Notes: generated by a model from the letters alone, not told the origin. A stretch of 64,000 nucleotides of DNA from Candidatus Synechococcus spongiarum LMB bulk15M (GCA_002018045.1 MWLD01000069.1:1-64000), one strand, 5' to 3'. Shown: positions 19,178 to 29,105, counted from the first letter of the stretch. Numbers and translations: made by a program.

Positions 19178-19525
19178 TCAGCCCTGGCTGTCGGCATCGG
19201 CATCCCCCGCGTCATCGGGGCTGTGACGTTCCCCCGTGGAAGTAGGGCGATCACTGCGACGGGGGCGGTCCGAGGAATTGCCCGCGCGGGGCTCCGCCTT
19301 GCGGACACGGATGGCGCGCCCCATCCACTCCACGTCCTGAAGGTCGTCGATGGCTGACTGCTCGTCACCCTCGTTGACCATGTCCACAAAAGCGAACCCG
19401 CGCTTTCGGCCTGTGTCCCGGTCGAGGGGAAGGCTCACACGGGCCACTGCGCCGTAGTAGGCAAAGAGCTCCTGGATGTCCTCCTTCTCGGCCGTGAAGG
19501 GAACGTTGCCGACGTAAATACTCAT
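19178..19525 (-). CDS. RNA-binding protein with one RRM domain (cyanobacterial Rbp)
   Basis: 115 residues starting at ATG 19525 (MSIYVGNVPF). The RRM has RNP2 IYVGNVPF and RNP1 RGFAFVDM, followed by a hydrophilic tail rich in Arg, Asp and Ser instead of the usual Gly-rich tail. Cyanobacterial Rbp proteins bind mRNA and are often cold-induced or involved in mRNA localisation to thylakoids. The longer reading to 19633 is rejected because it adds an unrelated leader. Confidence 0.92.
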   Translation of the reverse strand: MSIYVGNVPFTAEKEDIQELFAYYGAVARVSLPLDRDTGRKRGFAFVDMVNEGDEQSAIDDLQDVEWMGRAIRVRKAEPRAGNSSDRPRRSDRPTSTGERHSPDDAGDADADSQG

Positions 19526-19718
19526 GAAACAGGCGGGCTGAAACCGCAGAAAAGAAGGCTGCCACCCGAAAGGAGCAACAGCCATCTCCACCTTAAGACC
19601 ATGGCCGCCGCCAAGCCCCTCCTCCCAGTACAAACAGAGGCTTCAACAGGTGGGGTCACCCGAACCTCGCGCCCTCTTCATCACGGTGTAAAGTTTTGTT
19701 GCACACGTGGATGTTCCC

Positions 19719-19919
19719 ATGACCTCGACTTCCTTTTCTTTCCCAGCCAACTCCAACCATCAGTGGTTCCAGGAAACCGCCGCCGCCCAAATCCGCCAGG
19801 AGCGCTTGGCCAAGGCCGAGAAGCTCAACGGACGGGTGGCCATGCTGGGCTTTCTTCTGGCCGTCCTCACCGAAGCCCTCAGCGGTTACGGCATCCTCGG
19901 TCAACTGCACATCGGTTGA
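19719..19919 (+). CDS. hli: High-light-inducible protein (single-helix chlorophyll-binding family)
   Basis: 66 residues (70 if the ATG at 19707 is used). The single transmembrane helix carries the Chl a/b-binding motif EKLNGRVAMLGFLLAVLTEA, with the Glu and Asn/Arg that ligate chlorophyll and form the salt bridge. Hli proteins dissipate energy and accompany PSII assembly and chlorophyll synthase. Stand-alone gene, transcribed away from the RRM gene. Confidence 0.92.
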   Translation: MTSTSFSFPANSNHQWFQETAAAQIRQERLAKAEKLNGRVAMLGFLLAVLTEALSGYGILGQLHIG

Positions 19920-19960
19920 GACGGTCCACCTCCTCAGCCCCTGGACTGCGCAGTAGCGCC

Positions 19961-20230
19961 CTACAAGAAGGCTCGCAGCGCCTGGTTCAGGATGCCCTGA
20001 ACCAGGCGCAACACAACAAATGCCAGGATCGGAGAGAAGTCCATACCACCCAACAGGGGGACGATCCCCCGGAACAACCTCAGATAAGGCTCGCTCAACT
20101 GGGCCAGGATGCCCCCAACTACCGAGTGTCTGAGCTGGGGAATCCAGGTGCCGAGAATGTAGAGGATTAAAATCCATCCATAGAGCCCGAACAGTCGGTT
20201 GACGCTCTGGATCAGAAGTGCAGCAGACAT
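19961..20230 (-). CDS. YggT/Ycf19-family membrane protein
   Basis: 89 residues from ATG 20230 (a GTG at 20242 is possible). Two hydrophobic helices flank the family pattern YILGTWIPQLRHS, PYLRLFRGIVPLLGGMDFSPILAFVVL. Ycf19/YggT proteins are linked to thylakoid organisation and coping with osmotic or pH stress in phototrophs. It follows the CAAD-domain gene on the same strand by 41 bp, suggesting a thylakoid-related pair. Confidence 0.88.
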   Translation of the reverse strand: MSAALLIQSVNRLFGLYGWILILYILGTWIPQLRHSVVGGILAQLSEPYLRLFRGIVPLLGGMDFSPILAFVVLRLVQGILNQALRAFL

Positions 20231-20271
20231 GGGCGAATCCACAGGACAACGGAGACAGGGAGCCGTCCGTC

Positions 20272-20694
20272 TCAGCCAAACGTATCGTTCAACAACGTGT
20301 TAATGCGCTTGCGCAGGTTCTGTCTGTCCGACTGGCGCAGCAGATTGTGACGGGTGAAAACGGCGATCTGCACTAGGCCCACCAGCATGAAGGTGTTCCC
20401 CAAAAGGGGAATACGGTTCAACGCCTCGGCAACACCGCTCACCAGTTGGAACACCACCAGAGCGGCAATCAGGAGGAACAGGTTGCGAATGGGGCGTCCA
20501 AGGCTTTTCAGGGACAGGCTCCAGCCCTGCTGATCCACCCAACCCTGCAAGAGGTCAAGCAGAGCCTGGAATTCCCCACCCTCTCCATTGCCGTCCCCAA
20601 CCTGCTCGGTGGCGCCTGTTGGAGCTGCTGACGTGGTGTCGGATGGCTGAGGAGTGGCTTGAGCTTGCTCAGGCATATCCTTCATGTCCTGCAT
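20272..20694 (-). CDS. CAAD-domain / CURT1-type thylakoid protein
   Basis: 140 residues: a charged, Pro/Thr-rich N-terminus, an amphipathic stretch (about 43-65), two transmembrane helices (about 70-90 and 98-115) and a short amphipathic C-terminal helix. This is the CAAD layout shared with the thylakoid curvature protein CURT1. IRNLFLLIAALVVFQLVSGV and LLGNTFMLVGLVQIAVFTRH are the two helices. Such proteins shape thylakoid margins or anchor enzymes to membranes. Several Met codons near the start (1, 4, 7) leave the exact start open. Confidence 0.85.
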   Translation of the reverse strand: MQDMKDMPEQAQATPQPSDTTSAAPTGATEQVGDGNGEGGEFQALLDLLQGWVDQQGWSLSLKSLGRPIRNLFLLIAALVVFQLVSGVAEALNRIPLLGNTFMLVGLVQIAVFTRHNLLRQSDRQNLRKRINTLLNDTFG

Positions 20695-20805
20695 CGCTGT
20701 TGTTGGGCTCGGGACCGTGCTCGTGGAGGGAAGCAGAAGATCAGACTCTCTGTGCGCCTCAACAGGCAGAACTCAGAAGATCCACTCACTGCATGCCAAT
20801 CAAGA

Positions 20806-21990
20806 CTAGCTGTTGACGGGTGTCAAGGTCGCTTTCTCCGGAAGGGACTGGAAGGGGGTCACCAGAGGGAAAGACCCTTCACGTAGTTTCTCCGCCAGAG
20901 CGGTTGTGATGTCGTCGGTGAGACGCAGGCTTGTGGCAGATGCTGTGGAGACGGTATGTCCCTTAATGGTGATCTGCCCACCGAGAAGGTCTTTGTAAGA
21001 GACACGACCAAATCCGGGACGCACCCGTCGGGGAATGGAAAAATCCAGCACAGGCGCTTGGAGTTCATGGTCTCCCAGACCTGCTGCCGCCGCATCCCTG
21101 ACGGTCAGGAGGGGCACAGGGGCGGCCAAGGCCACCATCACCCCTGCTCCCAACTCCCCAAACCAGCAAGGACGCAGCCAGGCGGGCTGGATGTGTTCCG
21201 CATCGGCACTGACCGCCGCCGTGGCTCCCGGTGCAAGAGCATGGCCGCTGGGCAGCCGGTTGCAGTGGGGTTGATGGCCAATACCCACACCCACAACCAC
21301 CCCGACGGCGCCAGCCACAAAGACGGGAGATCCCACACCCAGGCACTGCAGACGAGGGCTACTCAAGCCAATGCTGCGCCCTCCAGGCGCAGTGAACACC
21401 GCGTTTCCCAGCCGTTCCAGCAGTGGTCCATGGAACGACCAGATTCTCATCTCGCCACTGTTGACCGCCACAATGCCGTTTTCGCTGATGGCCCGTGGCA
21501 GTAGAAGACGGGTCATGCCCAGGCCGGCCAAATCCAACCGGGTCACCAACTCCTGCCGTGGAAACTGAGGCTGCTTCTCCCCGGACGCGACAAACGACAC
21601 GGAAGCCCCCTTGAGCAAGGTCTGCAACACAGCCGCGCCGCTGCGTTCCGGGCGGTCCCCCGCACCAAGGGGCATGGTCAGGCTGTTGTTGCTGCCGTGA
21701 CATTGCAGCCGAACGCCTGCCAACTCGGCCCGTTGAATGCGAATCGGGGGGTCACAGGGACCCGGACCAATGGTGAGGCTGGCCTGGGTGCTGATGCTGC
21801 AGCCACCTGCAGCCAGAACGTCCGTCCTGGCAAACGCCTTCTGCAAGCCCATCACGGCCACGTCTGCACGAAATTGCGCACTGGTGCATACCCGCAGATC
21901 ACCCGCAGCCTGCCGGTGTTGCAACTGCTCCATGGTGCGGCGTGGGGACGAGGACACGGGACCGGCGCGGGAGCACTTCGCTAAACTCAT
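20806..21990 (-). CDS. DUF39/COG1900 homocysteine-biosynthesis-type protein
   Basis: 394 residues that I did not expect here but whose pattern fits COG1900. The fit covers a GGCS segment (Cys64) followed by CDPPIRIQRAELAGV, then GGRSIGLSSPRLQCLGVGSP, a VVVGVGIGHQP turn, VPLLTVRDAAAAGLGDHEL, and a C-terminal VSYKDLLGGQITIKGHTV followed by FPLVTPFQSLP. In methanogens and some anaerobes this family inserts sulfide into aspartate semialdehyde to give homocysteine, using an essential Cys at the position of Cys64. In a cyanobacterium its role is unknown. The start may be ATG 21933, since family members begin near MEQLQHRQ. Confidence 0.75.
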   Translation of the reverse strand: MSLAKCSRAGPVSSSPRRTMEQLQHRQAAGDLRVCTSAQFRADVAVMGLQKAFARTDVLAAGGCSISTQASLTIGPGPCDPPIRIQRAELAGVRLQCHGSNNSLTMPLGAGDRPERSGAAVLQTLLKGASVSFVASGEKQPQFPRQELVTRLDLAGLGMTRLLLPRAISENGIVAVNSGEMRIWSFHGPLLERLGNAVFTAPGGRSIGLSSPRLQCLGVGSPVFVAGAVGVVVGVGIGHQPHCNRLPSGHALAPGATAAVSADAEHIQPAWLRPCWFGELGAGVMVALAAPVPLLTVRDAAAAGLGDHELQAPVLDFSIPRRVRPGFGRVSYKDLLGGQITIKGHTVSTASATSLRLTDDITTALAEKLREGSFPLVTPFQSLPEKATLTPVNS

Positions 21991-22053
21991 CCCATGGTGG
22001 CTGTCACCCTGCGCATCTGCTGCCGGTGAATCGTCTGCTCCAGCTTCTGCGGC

Positions 22054-24639
22054 ATGCCTGAATCCATTGAATTTCCCTCTCCAGGGATCGGCCCGAACAG
22101 TGAAGGGCGCATTGTGCCCACAGACTTGCGGAGCGAGATGTCACGCTCCTATCTGGAATACGCCATGAGCGTCATTGTGGGCCGGGCTTTGCCCGATGCC
22201 CGCGATGGTCTCAAGCCGGTGCATCGGCGCATCCTCTACGCCATGTATGAACTGGGTCTTACGGCTGAGCGGCCGTTCCGGAAATGCGCCCGGGTGGTGG
22301 GGGAAGTGCTGGGTAAATATCACCCCCACGGTGAGGGCGCAGTTTACGACGCCCTGGTGCGCATGGCCCAGAATTTCTCCATGCGGGCGCCACTCATTAA
22401 CGGCCATGGCAATTTCGGCTCCGTGGACAACGATCCGCCTGCCGCCATGCGGTATACGGAGTCACGCCTGCAGGCACTGACCACCAGTGCCCTGTTGGAG
22501 GACATTGAAAACGAGACCGTTGATTTTCTCCCCACGTTTGACGGCTCCCAGCAAGAGCCCACGGTGCTGCCTGCGCGCATTCCCCAACTCCTGCTCAACG
22601 GTTCCGCCGGGATTGCCGTGGGCATGGCCACCAATATCCCCCCCCACAACCTGTCTGAACTGATTGCCGGTTTGGATGCCCTTATCGATGATCAGCAGTT
22701 GAGTGATCAGCAGTTGCTCCAGCTCATTCCCGGGCCTGATTTTCCAACCGGCGGTCAAATCCTGGGGCGCCGCGGCATCAAGGAGACCTATCGCAGTGGG
22801 CGCGGCTCCATTGCCGTGCGCGGTGTGGCCACTGTGGAAACCTTGCACGCCAAAGGCCGCCCTGATCGGGATGCGGTGATCATCACCGAGCTTCCCTACC
22901 AGGTGAACAAAGCGGCCTTGATTGAACGCATTGCCGAGTTGGTGAACGAGAAAAAGCTGGAAGGCATTGCCGATATTCGCGATGAGAGCGACCGGGACGG
23001 GATGCGGGTTGTCATTGAGCTGCGTCGGGATGCCTATAGCCAAGTGGTGCTCAACAACCTGTTCAAGCTCACCCCTCTGCAGGCCAACTTCAGCACCAAC
23101 ATGGTGGCGCTGGTGAAGGGTGAGCCCCGGCTCCTCAACCTGCGCCAGCTACTGGATACGTTCCTGACCTTTCGCGTCGAGACCATTGAGCGGCGCACCC
23201 GCCACCTGCTCCGCAAGGCCGAGGAACGGGACCATGTGTTGCAGGGTTTCCTCATCGCCCTGAGGGACCTGGATGAAGTGATCCGCCTGATTCGTGCTGC
23301 TGCCGATACCCCCACGGCCCGCAGCCTGCTGGAGGAGCGTCTGGGTCTCGGTCCACAGCAGTCCGAGGCAATTCTGCAGATGCAACTGCGGCGCCTCACG
23401 GCTCTGGAGGCGGACAAAATCCGCCTGGAGCATGAGGATTTGCTGGGGAAAATCACGGACTACCGCGACGTCCTGGCGAGCCGTGAACGGGTCAGCGGCA
23501 TTATTCGCACGGAACTGGATCAACTGCGCTCCCGCTTTGCCACGGAACGACGGACCGTGATCCTTGACGGTGAGGGAGACCTGGAGGACATCGATCTCAT
23601 TGCCAATGAGCGCTCCGTGGTGCTGCTCACCAGTGGTGGCTACCTGAAGCGCATGCCCGTGCGTGAGTTTGTCGCCACCAACCTGGGGACCCGAGGCAAG
23701 GCTGGAACCCGCAGTGAAAGTACGGAACAGGTGCGTCTGTTCATCAGTTGCAACGACCACGACACCCTGCTGCTGTTCAGTGATCGGGGCGTTGTCTATG
23801 CCTTGCCTGTGTACAAGGTGCCCATCGCCAGCCGCACGGCCAAGGGCTCTCCCATTGTTCAACTCTTACCCGTTTCTCGCGAGGAGGACATCACGTCCCT
23901 GCTGGCCTTGCCCGACTTCAGCGAAGACCGGTATCTGCTCATGTTGACGCAGGCGGGATTTATCAAGCGCACACCCCTCAGCGCCTTTGCCAACATTCGC
24001 GTCAACGGTTTGATTGCCATCCACCTGGAATCCGGTGACGCCTTGCGCTGGGTGCGCCTGGCGCGGGTGGGAGACAGTGTGCTGATTGGCTCCCGGTCGG
24101 GGATGGCCATTCACGTGCCTATCCACGACGACCAACTGCGTTCCATGGGACGCACAGCCCGCGGTGTCCGGGCCATGACTCTGCGGAAGGGTGATCGGGT
24201 CATCGGGATGGACGTGTTAGCGGAGGACACGGAGGCTGAATCAGCGCCTTGGGTCCTGGTGGCCTCTGCCCACGGTCGCGGCAAACGGGTGGCCATGGAG
24301 GAGTTCCCCTTGCAGAGGCGAGCCGGCATGGGACGCCGTGCCCTCAAGTTTCGCGGCCCTGACGACGCCCTCATCAGCCTCCGCATTCCGGGGGATGCGG
24401 AGGAGGTGCTGCTGGTGAGCGAACAAGGGGTCATTGTGCGCCTGCAGACCAACCGGATCTCCCGACAATCTCGCGCGGCAACCGGCGTCAAGCTACAGAA
24501 ACTGGCGGCTGAAGATCGTCTGGTGGAGGTGGTGCTGGTGCCACCGGACTCCGGGAACGGGGAAGACGAAAGCGTCAATCAGGACACCGTGGCGCTGGAA
24601 CGACCGGCCCTGACGGCTGAACCCGAGGTGGACCCTTGA
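22054..24639 (+). CDS. gyrA: DNA gyrase subunit A (GyrA/ParC family)
   Basis: 861 residues. Catalytic Tyr134 lies in AMRYTESRL. The quinolone region reads [19 protein letters not shown]: Glu94 replaces the usual Asp, Gly95 replaces Ser/Thr, and Asp99 is kept. The C-terminal beta-pinwheel has a GyrA-box-like QRRAGMG instead of QRRGGKG. With GyrB it introduces negative supercoils; a ParC-like decatenase role cannot be excluded from this degenerate box. The stop overlaps the ubiX TTG start. A short duplication at 22693-22715 encodes [10 protein letters not shown]. Confidence 0.93.
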   Translation: MPESIEFPSPGIGPNSEGRIVPTDLRSEMSRSYLEYAMSVIVGRALPDARDGLKPVHRRILYAMYELGLTAERPFRKCARVVGEVLGKYHPHGEGAVYDALVRMAQNFSMRAPLINGHGNFGSVDNDPPAAMRYTESRLQALTTSALLEDIENETVDFLPTFDGSQQEPTVLPARIPQLLLNGSAGIAVGMATNIPPHNLSELIAGLDALIDDQQLSDQQLLQLIPGPDFPTGGQILGRRGIKETYRSGRGSIAVRGVATVETLHAKGRPDRDAVIITELPYQVNKAALIERIAELVNEKKLEGIADIRDESDRDGMRVVIELRRDAYSQVVLNNLFKLTPLQANFSTNMVALVKGEPRLLNLRQLLDTFLTFRVETIERRTRHLLRKAEERDHVLQGFLIALRDLDEVIRLIRAAADTPTARSLLEERLGLGPQQSEAILQMQLRRLTALEADKIRLEHEDLLGKITDYRDVLASRERVSGIIRTELDQLRSRFATERRTVILDGEGDLEDIDLIANERSVVLLTSGGYLKRMPVREFVATNLGTRGKAGTRSESTEQVRLFISCNDHDTLLLFSDRGVVYALPVYKVPIASRTAKGSPIVQLLPVSREEDITSLLALPDFSEDRYLLMLTQAGFIKRTPLSAFANIRVNGLIAIHLESGDALRWVRLARVGDSVLIGSRSGMAIHVPIHDDQLRSMGRTARGVRAMTLRKGDRVIGMDVLAEDTEAESAPWVLVASAHGRGKRVAMEEFPLQRRAGMGRRALKFRGPDDALISLRIPGDAEEVLLVSEQGVIVRLQTNRISRQSRAATGVKLQKLAAEDRLVEVVLVPPDSGNGEDESVNQDTVALERPALTAEPEVDP

Positions 24640-25277
24640 GCACCACGGGGCCACTTGTCATGGGGGTGACGGGTGCATCGGCTCAACAGTTGGCTGTGCG
24701 TGCTCTCCAGTTGTTGCTCAATGCGGGCGAACAGGTGGAGTTGGTGGCCAGCCGGGGTTGCGCCAACGTGTGGCGGGATGAGCAGGGGTTGATCCTGCCC
24801 CGTTGCCCTGATGCCCAGGAGGCGTTTTGGCGTCAGCAGTGTGGCTGCCAAGGTGGCCGGTTGCGCTGTCACCCATGGAACGCCCTTGGAGCCACCATCG
24901 CCAGTGGCAGCTATCCGGTCCGGGGCATGTTGATCCTGCCCTGCACCATGGGAACCGTGGCGCGCTTGGCGGCCGGGGTGTCGTTGGAGTTGCTGGAGCG
25001 GGCTGCGGACGTACAACTCAAGGAGCGCCGCCCCCTGATCATTGCCCCCCGGGAGATGCCCTGGACACTGATCCACCTGCGTAATCTCACGCGGTTGGCG
25101 GAGGCAGGCGCCCACATCGCACCTCCTATTCCTGCCTGGTATCAGCGCCCGGAGTCTCTCAAGGACATGGTGGATTTTCTGGTGATCCGCATCCTGGACA
25201 ACCTGGGCTATGACCTGGGCCGGCAGTTGCGGCGTTGGCAGGGGCCCATGCCTCTGGCAGTGGGGTCCGGCTCATGA
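24636..25277 (+). CDS. ubiX: Flavin prenyltransferase UbiX
   Basis: 213 residues. [16 protein letters not shown] is the N-terminal nucleotide-binding turn, [18 protein letters not shown] the phosphate-binding region, and [20 protein letters not shown] plus [19 protein letters not shown] the C-terminal signatures. It makes prenylated FMN for UbiD-type decarboxylases, here most likely in plastoquinone synthesis. The TTG start overlaps the gyrA stop; ATG 24660 is the alternative. Coupled to the next gene by an ATGA overlap. Confidence 0.92.
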   Translation: MSTTGPLVMGVTGASAQQLAVRALQLLLNAGEQVELVASRGCANVWRDEQGLILPRCPDAQEAFWRQQCGCQGGRLRCHPWNALGATIASGSYPVRGMLILPCTMGTVARLAAGVSLELLERAADVQLKERRPLIIAPREMPWTLIHLRNLTRLAEAGAHIAPPIPAWYQRPESLKDMVDFLVIRILDNLGYDLGRQLRRWQGPMPLAVGSGS

Positions 25278-25741
25278 AGCGCGCCTTGCTGATCCTTGTG
25301 CTGCTCAGCCCATGGCTGGCGGCGGTGTGGGTGGGGCTCCACAATTTGCGTCAGCCGCGCCAACTGCAACTGCTCACCGCAACCACCCCCGCTCTCCCCA
25401 TTGGGGGTTGGCTGCTGCTGAGTTCCAGTCTTGGTGCGGCGTTAGGGGCCACTGCTGTTGGCGTACTGCTCCGGACGGAACACGCGCCGCGCCGTTCCCG
25501 CTTGTCACAGGCCGACCTGGAGGACAACATCCAGGACGACGGGGGCACAGGAGAGGATCCCAACCCCGACCCGGAGCATTGGGGAGGCGCTGAATCCAGC
25601 CTGGGAGGTCCACCCCCCGTCATGGATGTGCCGTTCCGGGTGGTGCGTGCAGCGCGGATCCCCGATCCTGCCCCTGAACCCTCCCCATCTCCCACCGATA
25701 ACGACGATGATTGGCAGCCGCCGGAGTCCGAGACCTGGTGA
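25274..25741 (+). CDS. Conserved small membrane protein, LapA-like topology
   Basis: 155 residues beginning [24 protein letters not shown] 25274 overlaps the ubiX stop (ATGA). Two transmembrane helices (about 3-22 and 44-67, the second GWLLLSSSLGAALGATAVGVLL) are followed by an acidic, Pro-rich soluble tail ending DDWQPPESETW. This resembles LapA/DUF1049-type hairpin proteins, but I cannot name it firmly. The intergenic stretch 25742-25940 holds no gene. Confidence 0.65.
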   Translation: MKRALLILVLLSPWLAAVWVGLHNLRQPRQLQLLTATTPALPIGGWLLLSSSLGAALGATAVGVLLRTEHAPRRSRLSQADLEDNIQDDGGTGEDPNPDPEHWGGAESSLGGPPPVMDVPFRVVRAARIPDPAPEPSPSPTDNDDDWQPPESETW

Positions 25742-25940
25742 ACGGGAGCACAAGCCTTTCCTTCCCTTCGGTCTGTTCCGCATTAGCCCATAAGGCATTC
25801 CCGATCACCCAAACCGACGGGCTTTTTCCTGTCCGGCAATTCCGCTCCGCCACCAGGTTGCACCGGAAGCGCTTGACAACTGCGCCCTGAAGGATGTCCG
25901 TTCTCGTCTAGTCTCCCATCAATCTCAAGCCCCTCGTCCA

Positions 25941-26348
25941 GTGGCTGAACCAGAAGCGACGACCAAGACACCGGCCAGGAAGAAGCCGCAACCGGAGGAC
26001 CAACCCTTTGCCGAGTTTGTCCCGAGACTGCTGATGCCGGCCATGACCCAGGCCTGCGCCACCCATGGGGGATCCGCACCAGCGCTCCAACTGCAGGAGG
26101 CCCCCATGCCCGTGGTGGGTTGTCGGTGCTGGCAAATCCAGGGGGAATTGCCGGGGCCGCGCCGTTTCTGGCTCTGCTTCGAACAGCCGGACATCAACAG
26201 CCGTAAAACCTTTGCCCTGGCAGAGTCCGGGCAAGAACCTTCTCTTCTGGAGCCTTTTCTCATCGACGAGAAGCGCACGTCTCTGGCCCTTCTGGTTGCA
26301 CGCCTGGTGCAGCGCCTCGACGGCCAGAAATGGCTCGGACCCAACTGA
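25941..26348 (+). CDS. DUF2996-family protein
   Basis: 135 residues from GTG 25941. A charged N-terminus ([20 protein letters not shown]) precedes a compact domain with [40 protein letters not shown] and a final [13 protein letters not shown]. These match the cyanobacterial and plastid family DUF2996 as I remember it; its function is not established. Located 128 bp upstream of acsF, same strand. Confidence 0.75.
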   Translation: MAEPEATTKTPARKKPQPEDQPFAEFVPRLLMPAMTQACATHGGSAPALQLQEAPMPVVGCRCWQIQGELPGPRRFWLCFEQPDINSRKTFALAESGQEPSLLEPFLIDEKRTSLALLVARLVQRLDGQKWLGPN

Positions 26349-26372
26349 ACATCCGGCCTCGTCCCGGCTGTC

Positions 26373-26391
26373 CGACTCTGTTACAGAGTCG
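26373..26391. promoter_or_regulatory. 8-bp inverted repeat upstream of acsF
   Basis: CGACTCTG-TTA-CAGAGTCG is a perfect 8-bp dyad with a 3-base centre, 24 bases after the DUF2996 stop and 85 bases before the acsF start. It could be an operator for a dimeric regulator or a short terminator stem without a T-run. Seen directly; role unknown. Confidence 0.4.
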
Positions 26392-26476
26392 AAACCCCTG
26401 CCACCGGGTCAGTACACTGAAGGGAAAAGGGTACCCATTGTGGGAGCGCCACTTTCTTTCCTCCGCCTGTCTTCAC

Positions 26477-27562
26477 ATGGTTAGTACTGCCCCAGCACCC
26501 ACCGTCTCCGATTTTGAAGAGCTTCGCCCTGGCGTGAAGGCGCCGATCAAGGACACCATCCTCACCCCCCGCTTCTACACCACGGACTTTGATGCCATGG
26601 CCTCCATGGATCTGCGGCCCAACGAGGCGGAGCTGGAAGCCGTCTGTGAAGAGTTTCGTAAGGATTACAATCGCCACCATTTTGTCCGCGACCAGGAATT
26701 TGAAGGCGCCGCGGACAAGTTGGATCCCGATACCCGGCGCGTGTTTGTGGAGTTTTTAGAGCAGAGTTGCACGTCGGAATTTTCCGGTTTTCTTCTCTAT
26801 AAGGAGTTAAGTCGCCGCATCAAGCAAAAAAATCCGCTGCTGGCAGAGTGCTTCCAGTATATGTCCCGTGACGAGGCGCGTCATGCAGGTTTTCTGAACA
26901 AGTCGATGGCAGACTTTGGGTTACAGCTTGACCTGGGTTTCCTCACCGCCAACAAGGATTATACGTTTTTCCAACCAAAATTTATTTTCTATGCCACCTA
27001 TCTCTCGGAAAAAATTGGCTATTGGCGATATATTACAATCTTTCGTCATCTTGAAAAGTATCCGGAGAGTAAAATCTTCCCCATTTTTAATTTCTTTGAA
27101 AGATGGTGCCAAGATGAAAATCGCCATGGAGACTTTTTTGACGCCTTAATGAAATCTCAACCGGATACAGTGCGCGGCCCGATAGCCCGTCTCTGGTGTC
27201 GTTTCTTCCTGTTGACCGTCTTTGCCACTATGTATGTGCGGGATGTGGCCCGTAAGGAATTTTACCAGGCCATTGGCTTGGATGCCCGTGATTACGATAA
27301 GCTTGTTATTGCCAAAACCAATGAAACCTCCGCACGGATCTTTCCGGTTGTTCTGAATGTGGATCATCCGGATTTTTACACCCGTCTGGAGCGAATTGTG
27401 GGCAACAACAAGCGTCTCTCCGATACCGATGTCGATCAGGCTTCCGCGGTGGTGAAGGTGTTGCGCAAACTTCCCTTCTGGGTGGCCAACACATGGGAAA
27501 TGGCCCGATTGTTCCTTCTCAAGCCCATTGTCTCGGAGGATCTGCAACCCGCTGTTCGGTAG
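26477..27562 (+). CDS. acsF: Aerobic Mg-protoporphyrin IX monomethyl ester cyclase
   Basis: 361-residue diiron oxygenase that forms the fifth (isocyclic) ring of chlorophyll with O2. Metal-ligand motifs DEARH (132-136) and DENRH (213-217) are intact, with the upstream Glu ligand region [11 protein letters not shown] near 95-105. I take ATG 26477 because the protein then begins as the known cyanobacterial enzymes do; the longer reading to 26330 adds an unrelated leader. The middle of the gene (about 26930-27130) is visibly richer in A+T than its surroundings. Confidence 0.96.
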   Translation: MVSTAPAPTVSDFEELRPGVKAPIKDTILTPRFYTTDFDAMASMDLRPNEAELEAVCEEFRKDYNRHHFVRDQEFEGAADKLDPDTRRVFVEFLEQSCTSEFSGFLLYKELSRRIKQKNPLLAECFQYMSRDEARHAGFLNKSMADFGLQLDLGFLTANKDYTFFQPKFIFYATYLSEKIGYWRYITIFRHLEKYPESKIFPIFNFFERWCQDENRHGDFFDALMKSQPDTVRGPIARLWCRFFLLTVFATMYVRDVARKEFYQAIGLDARDYDKLVIAKTNETSARIFPVVLNVDHPDFYTRLERIVGNNKRLSDTDVDQASAVVKVLRKLPFWVANTWEMARLFLLKPIVSEDLQPAVR

Positions 27563-27664
27563 CCCTTCGCCAGAAGCGGCAAGACTCCCTTAAGCTGTCC
27601 AACACGTTTTCGAGACACATCCTGTCTCAATCGGAGGCGTCTCTTTTGCTCTGCTGCTCAGCTT

Positions 27665-29101
27665 ATGCCTTCCCTTTGTCTTGACGCACCTGTCACCTCC
27701 CGACTGGATCAAAGCTGGCGGTCTCGCCTGGAAGAGCTCCTGGCGGTGGGAATGGCGGCCGGTGCGGACCTGGTGGAGGTTTTTGTGGAGCGCAATGACC
27801 AACTCGGTGTGTTGGCGGAGCAGGAGCGCATCACCAGCGTGAGTCCCGTCATGGGATGTGGTGCTGGAATCCGTGTCTTCAAGGGGCATTGTGACGGCTT
27901 TGCCGCCACCAACGACCTCGGCGGTCCTGCCCTGTTGACAGCTCTGGAGCAGGCCCTCGGTATGCTGGGGCTTTGTCGGAGCATCCGAGCCGGTGGTTGG
28001 CAAGGCCTGGCAGAGTTCCAGGACTACGGCAGCGGTAAGGAGCAATGGCTCAAAGGCTGCCCTGCCGTACCGGACAGTGCGGAACGTTTGCGGGAGGCTA
28101 CGGCTGCTCTGGAGCGCCATGGTCGCCATCTCCAGGCCCGGCGAGCCAGCTACGCCCGAGACTGGCAAGAGGTACTGGTGGCCGCCAGCGATGGAACCTT
28201 TGCCCGTGACCTGCGCCTCCATCAGACCACAGGACTCACCCTGCTGGCAGCCGATGGGGACCATCGCGCAACCATCAGCCGCCGTGACGGGCGCGCGGAC
28301 GATCCCGACTTTCTGGCCAACTGGCCCGTGGAGGACGTGGCCGTCTCTGCTTGCCAGAGCGCCGGCAACATGCTTTACGCCGACGTTGTGAAGGCCGGCG
28401 ACTATCCCGTGGTTCTGGCCAACCGCTTCGGGGGCGTCATTTTTCATGAAGCCTGTGGCCATTTGCTGGAGACGACCCAAGTGGAGCGGGGCTCCACCCC
28501 CTTTGCCGACAAGCTTGGTCAAACCATTGCCCACCCTGCGGTCACAGCCATTGACGAGGGACTCAGCAACAACAGTTTTGGCTCCATGGCCATGGATGAC
28601 GAGGGCATGACGCCCCAGCGCACGGTCTTGATTCAGGACGGTGTTTTGCAACGCTTCCTGAGTGACCGTGCCGGCGAGATGCGCACGGGACATCCCCGCA
28701 CAGGCAGTGGTCGGCGACAGAACCATGGATTTGCGGCAGCCAGTCGGATGCGCAACACCTTCATTGCCCCCGGCCCCCACAAGCCCGCGGAGTTGATCGG
28801 CTCCATTGACCACGGCCTCTATTGCAAACAGATGGGGGGCGGCAGTGTGGGACCCACCGGCCAGTTCAACTTCGCTGTGGAAGAGGCCTATTGGATCGAG
28901 AACGGCTGCCTGCGGGAGGACAAGCCCGTAAAGGGGGCCACCCTGATCGGTGATGCCGAGACGGTTCTGCCCGGAATCTCCATGTGCGCCGACGACAACG
29001 CCCTTGCTGCCGGCTTCTGTGGCTCCGTCAGCGGCAGTGTCTACGTCACCGTTGGCCAACCCCACATCAAGGTGGACCACATGACCGTTGGCGGCCGCTG
29101 A
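27665..29101 (+). CDS. tldD: Metalloprotease TldD
   Basis: 478 residues. The zinc motif HEACGH (261-266) lies in FGGVIFHEACGHLLE, followed by conserved GSMAMDDEG, the glycine-rich [13 protein letters not shown] and a C-terminal GNPGK-like region. TldD is the active subunit of the TldD/TldE heterodimer that degrades or matures small peptides. Its normal partner lies directly downstream but is broken here, so TldD may act alone or be on its way to loss. Confidence 0.95.
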   Translation: MPSLCLDAPVTSRLDQSWRSRLEELLAVGMAAGADLVEVFVERNDQLGVLAEQERITSVSPVMGCGAGIRVFKGHCDGFAATNDLGGPALLTALEQALGMLGLCRSIRAGGWQGLAEFQDYGSGKEQWLKGCPAVPDSAERLREATAALERHGRHLQARRASYARDWQEVLVAASDGTFARDLRLHQTTGLTLLAADGDHRATISRRDGRADDPDFLANWPVEDVAVSACQSAGNMLYADVVKAGDYPVVLANRFGGVIFHEACGHLLETTQVERGSTPFADKLGQTIAHPAVTAIDEGLSNNSFGSMAMDDEGMTPQRTVLIQDGVLQRFLSDRAGEMRTGHPRTGSGRRQNHGFAAASRMRNTFIAPGPHKPAELIGSIDHGLYCKQMGGGSVGPTGQFNFAVEEAYWIENGCLREDKPVKGATLIGDAETVLPGISMCADDNALAAGFCGSVSGSVYVTVGQPHIKVDHMTVGGR

Positions 29102-29105
29102 ACCC

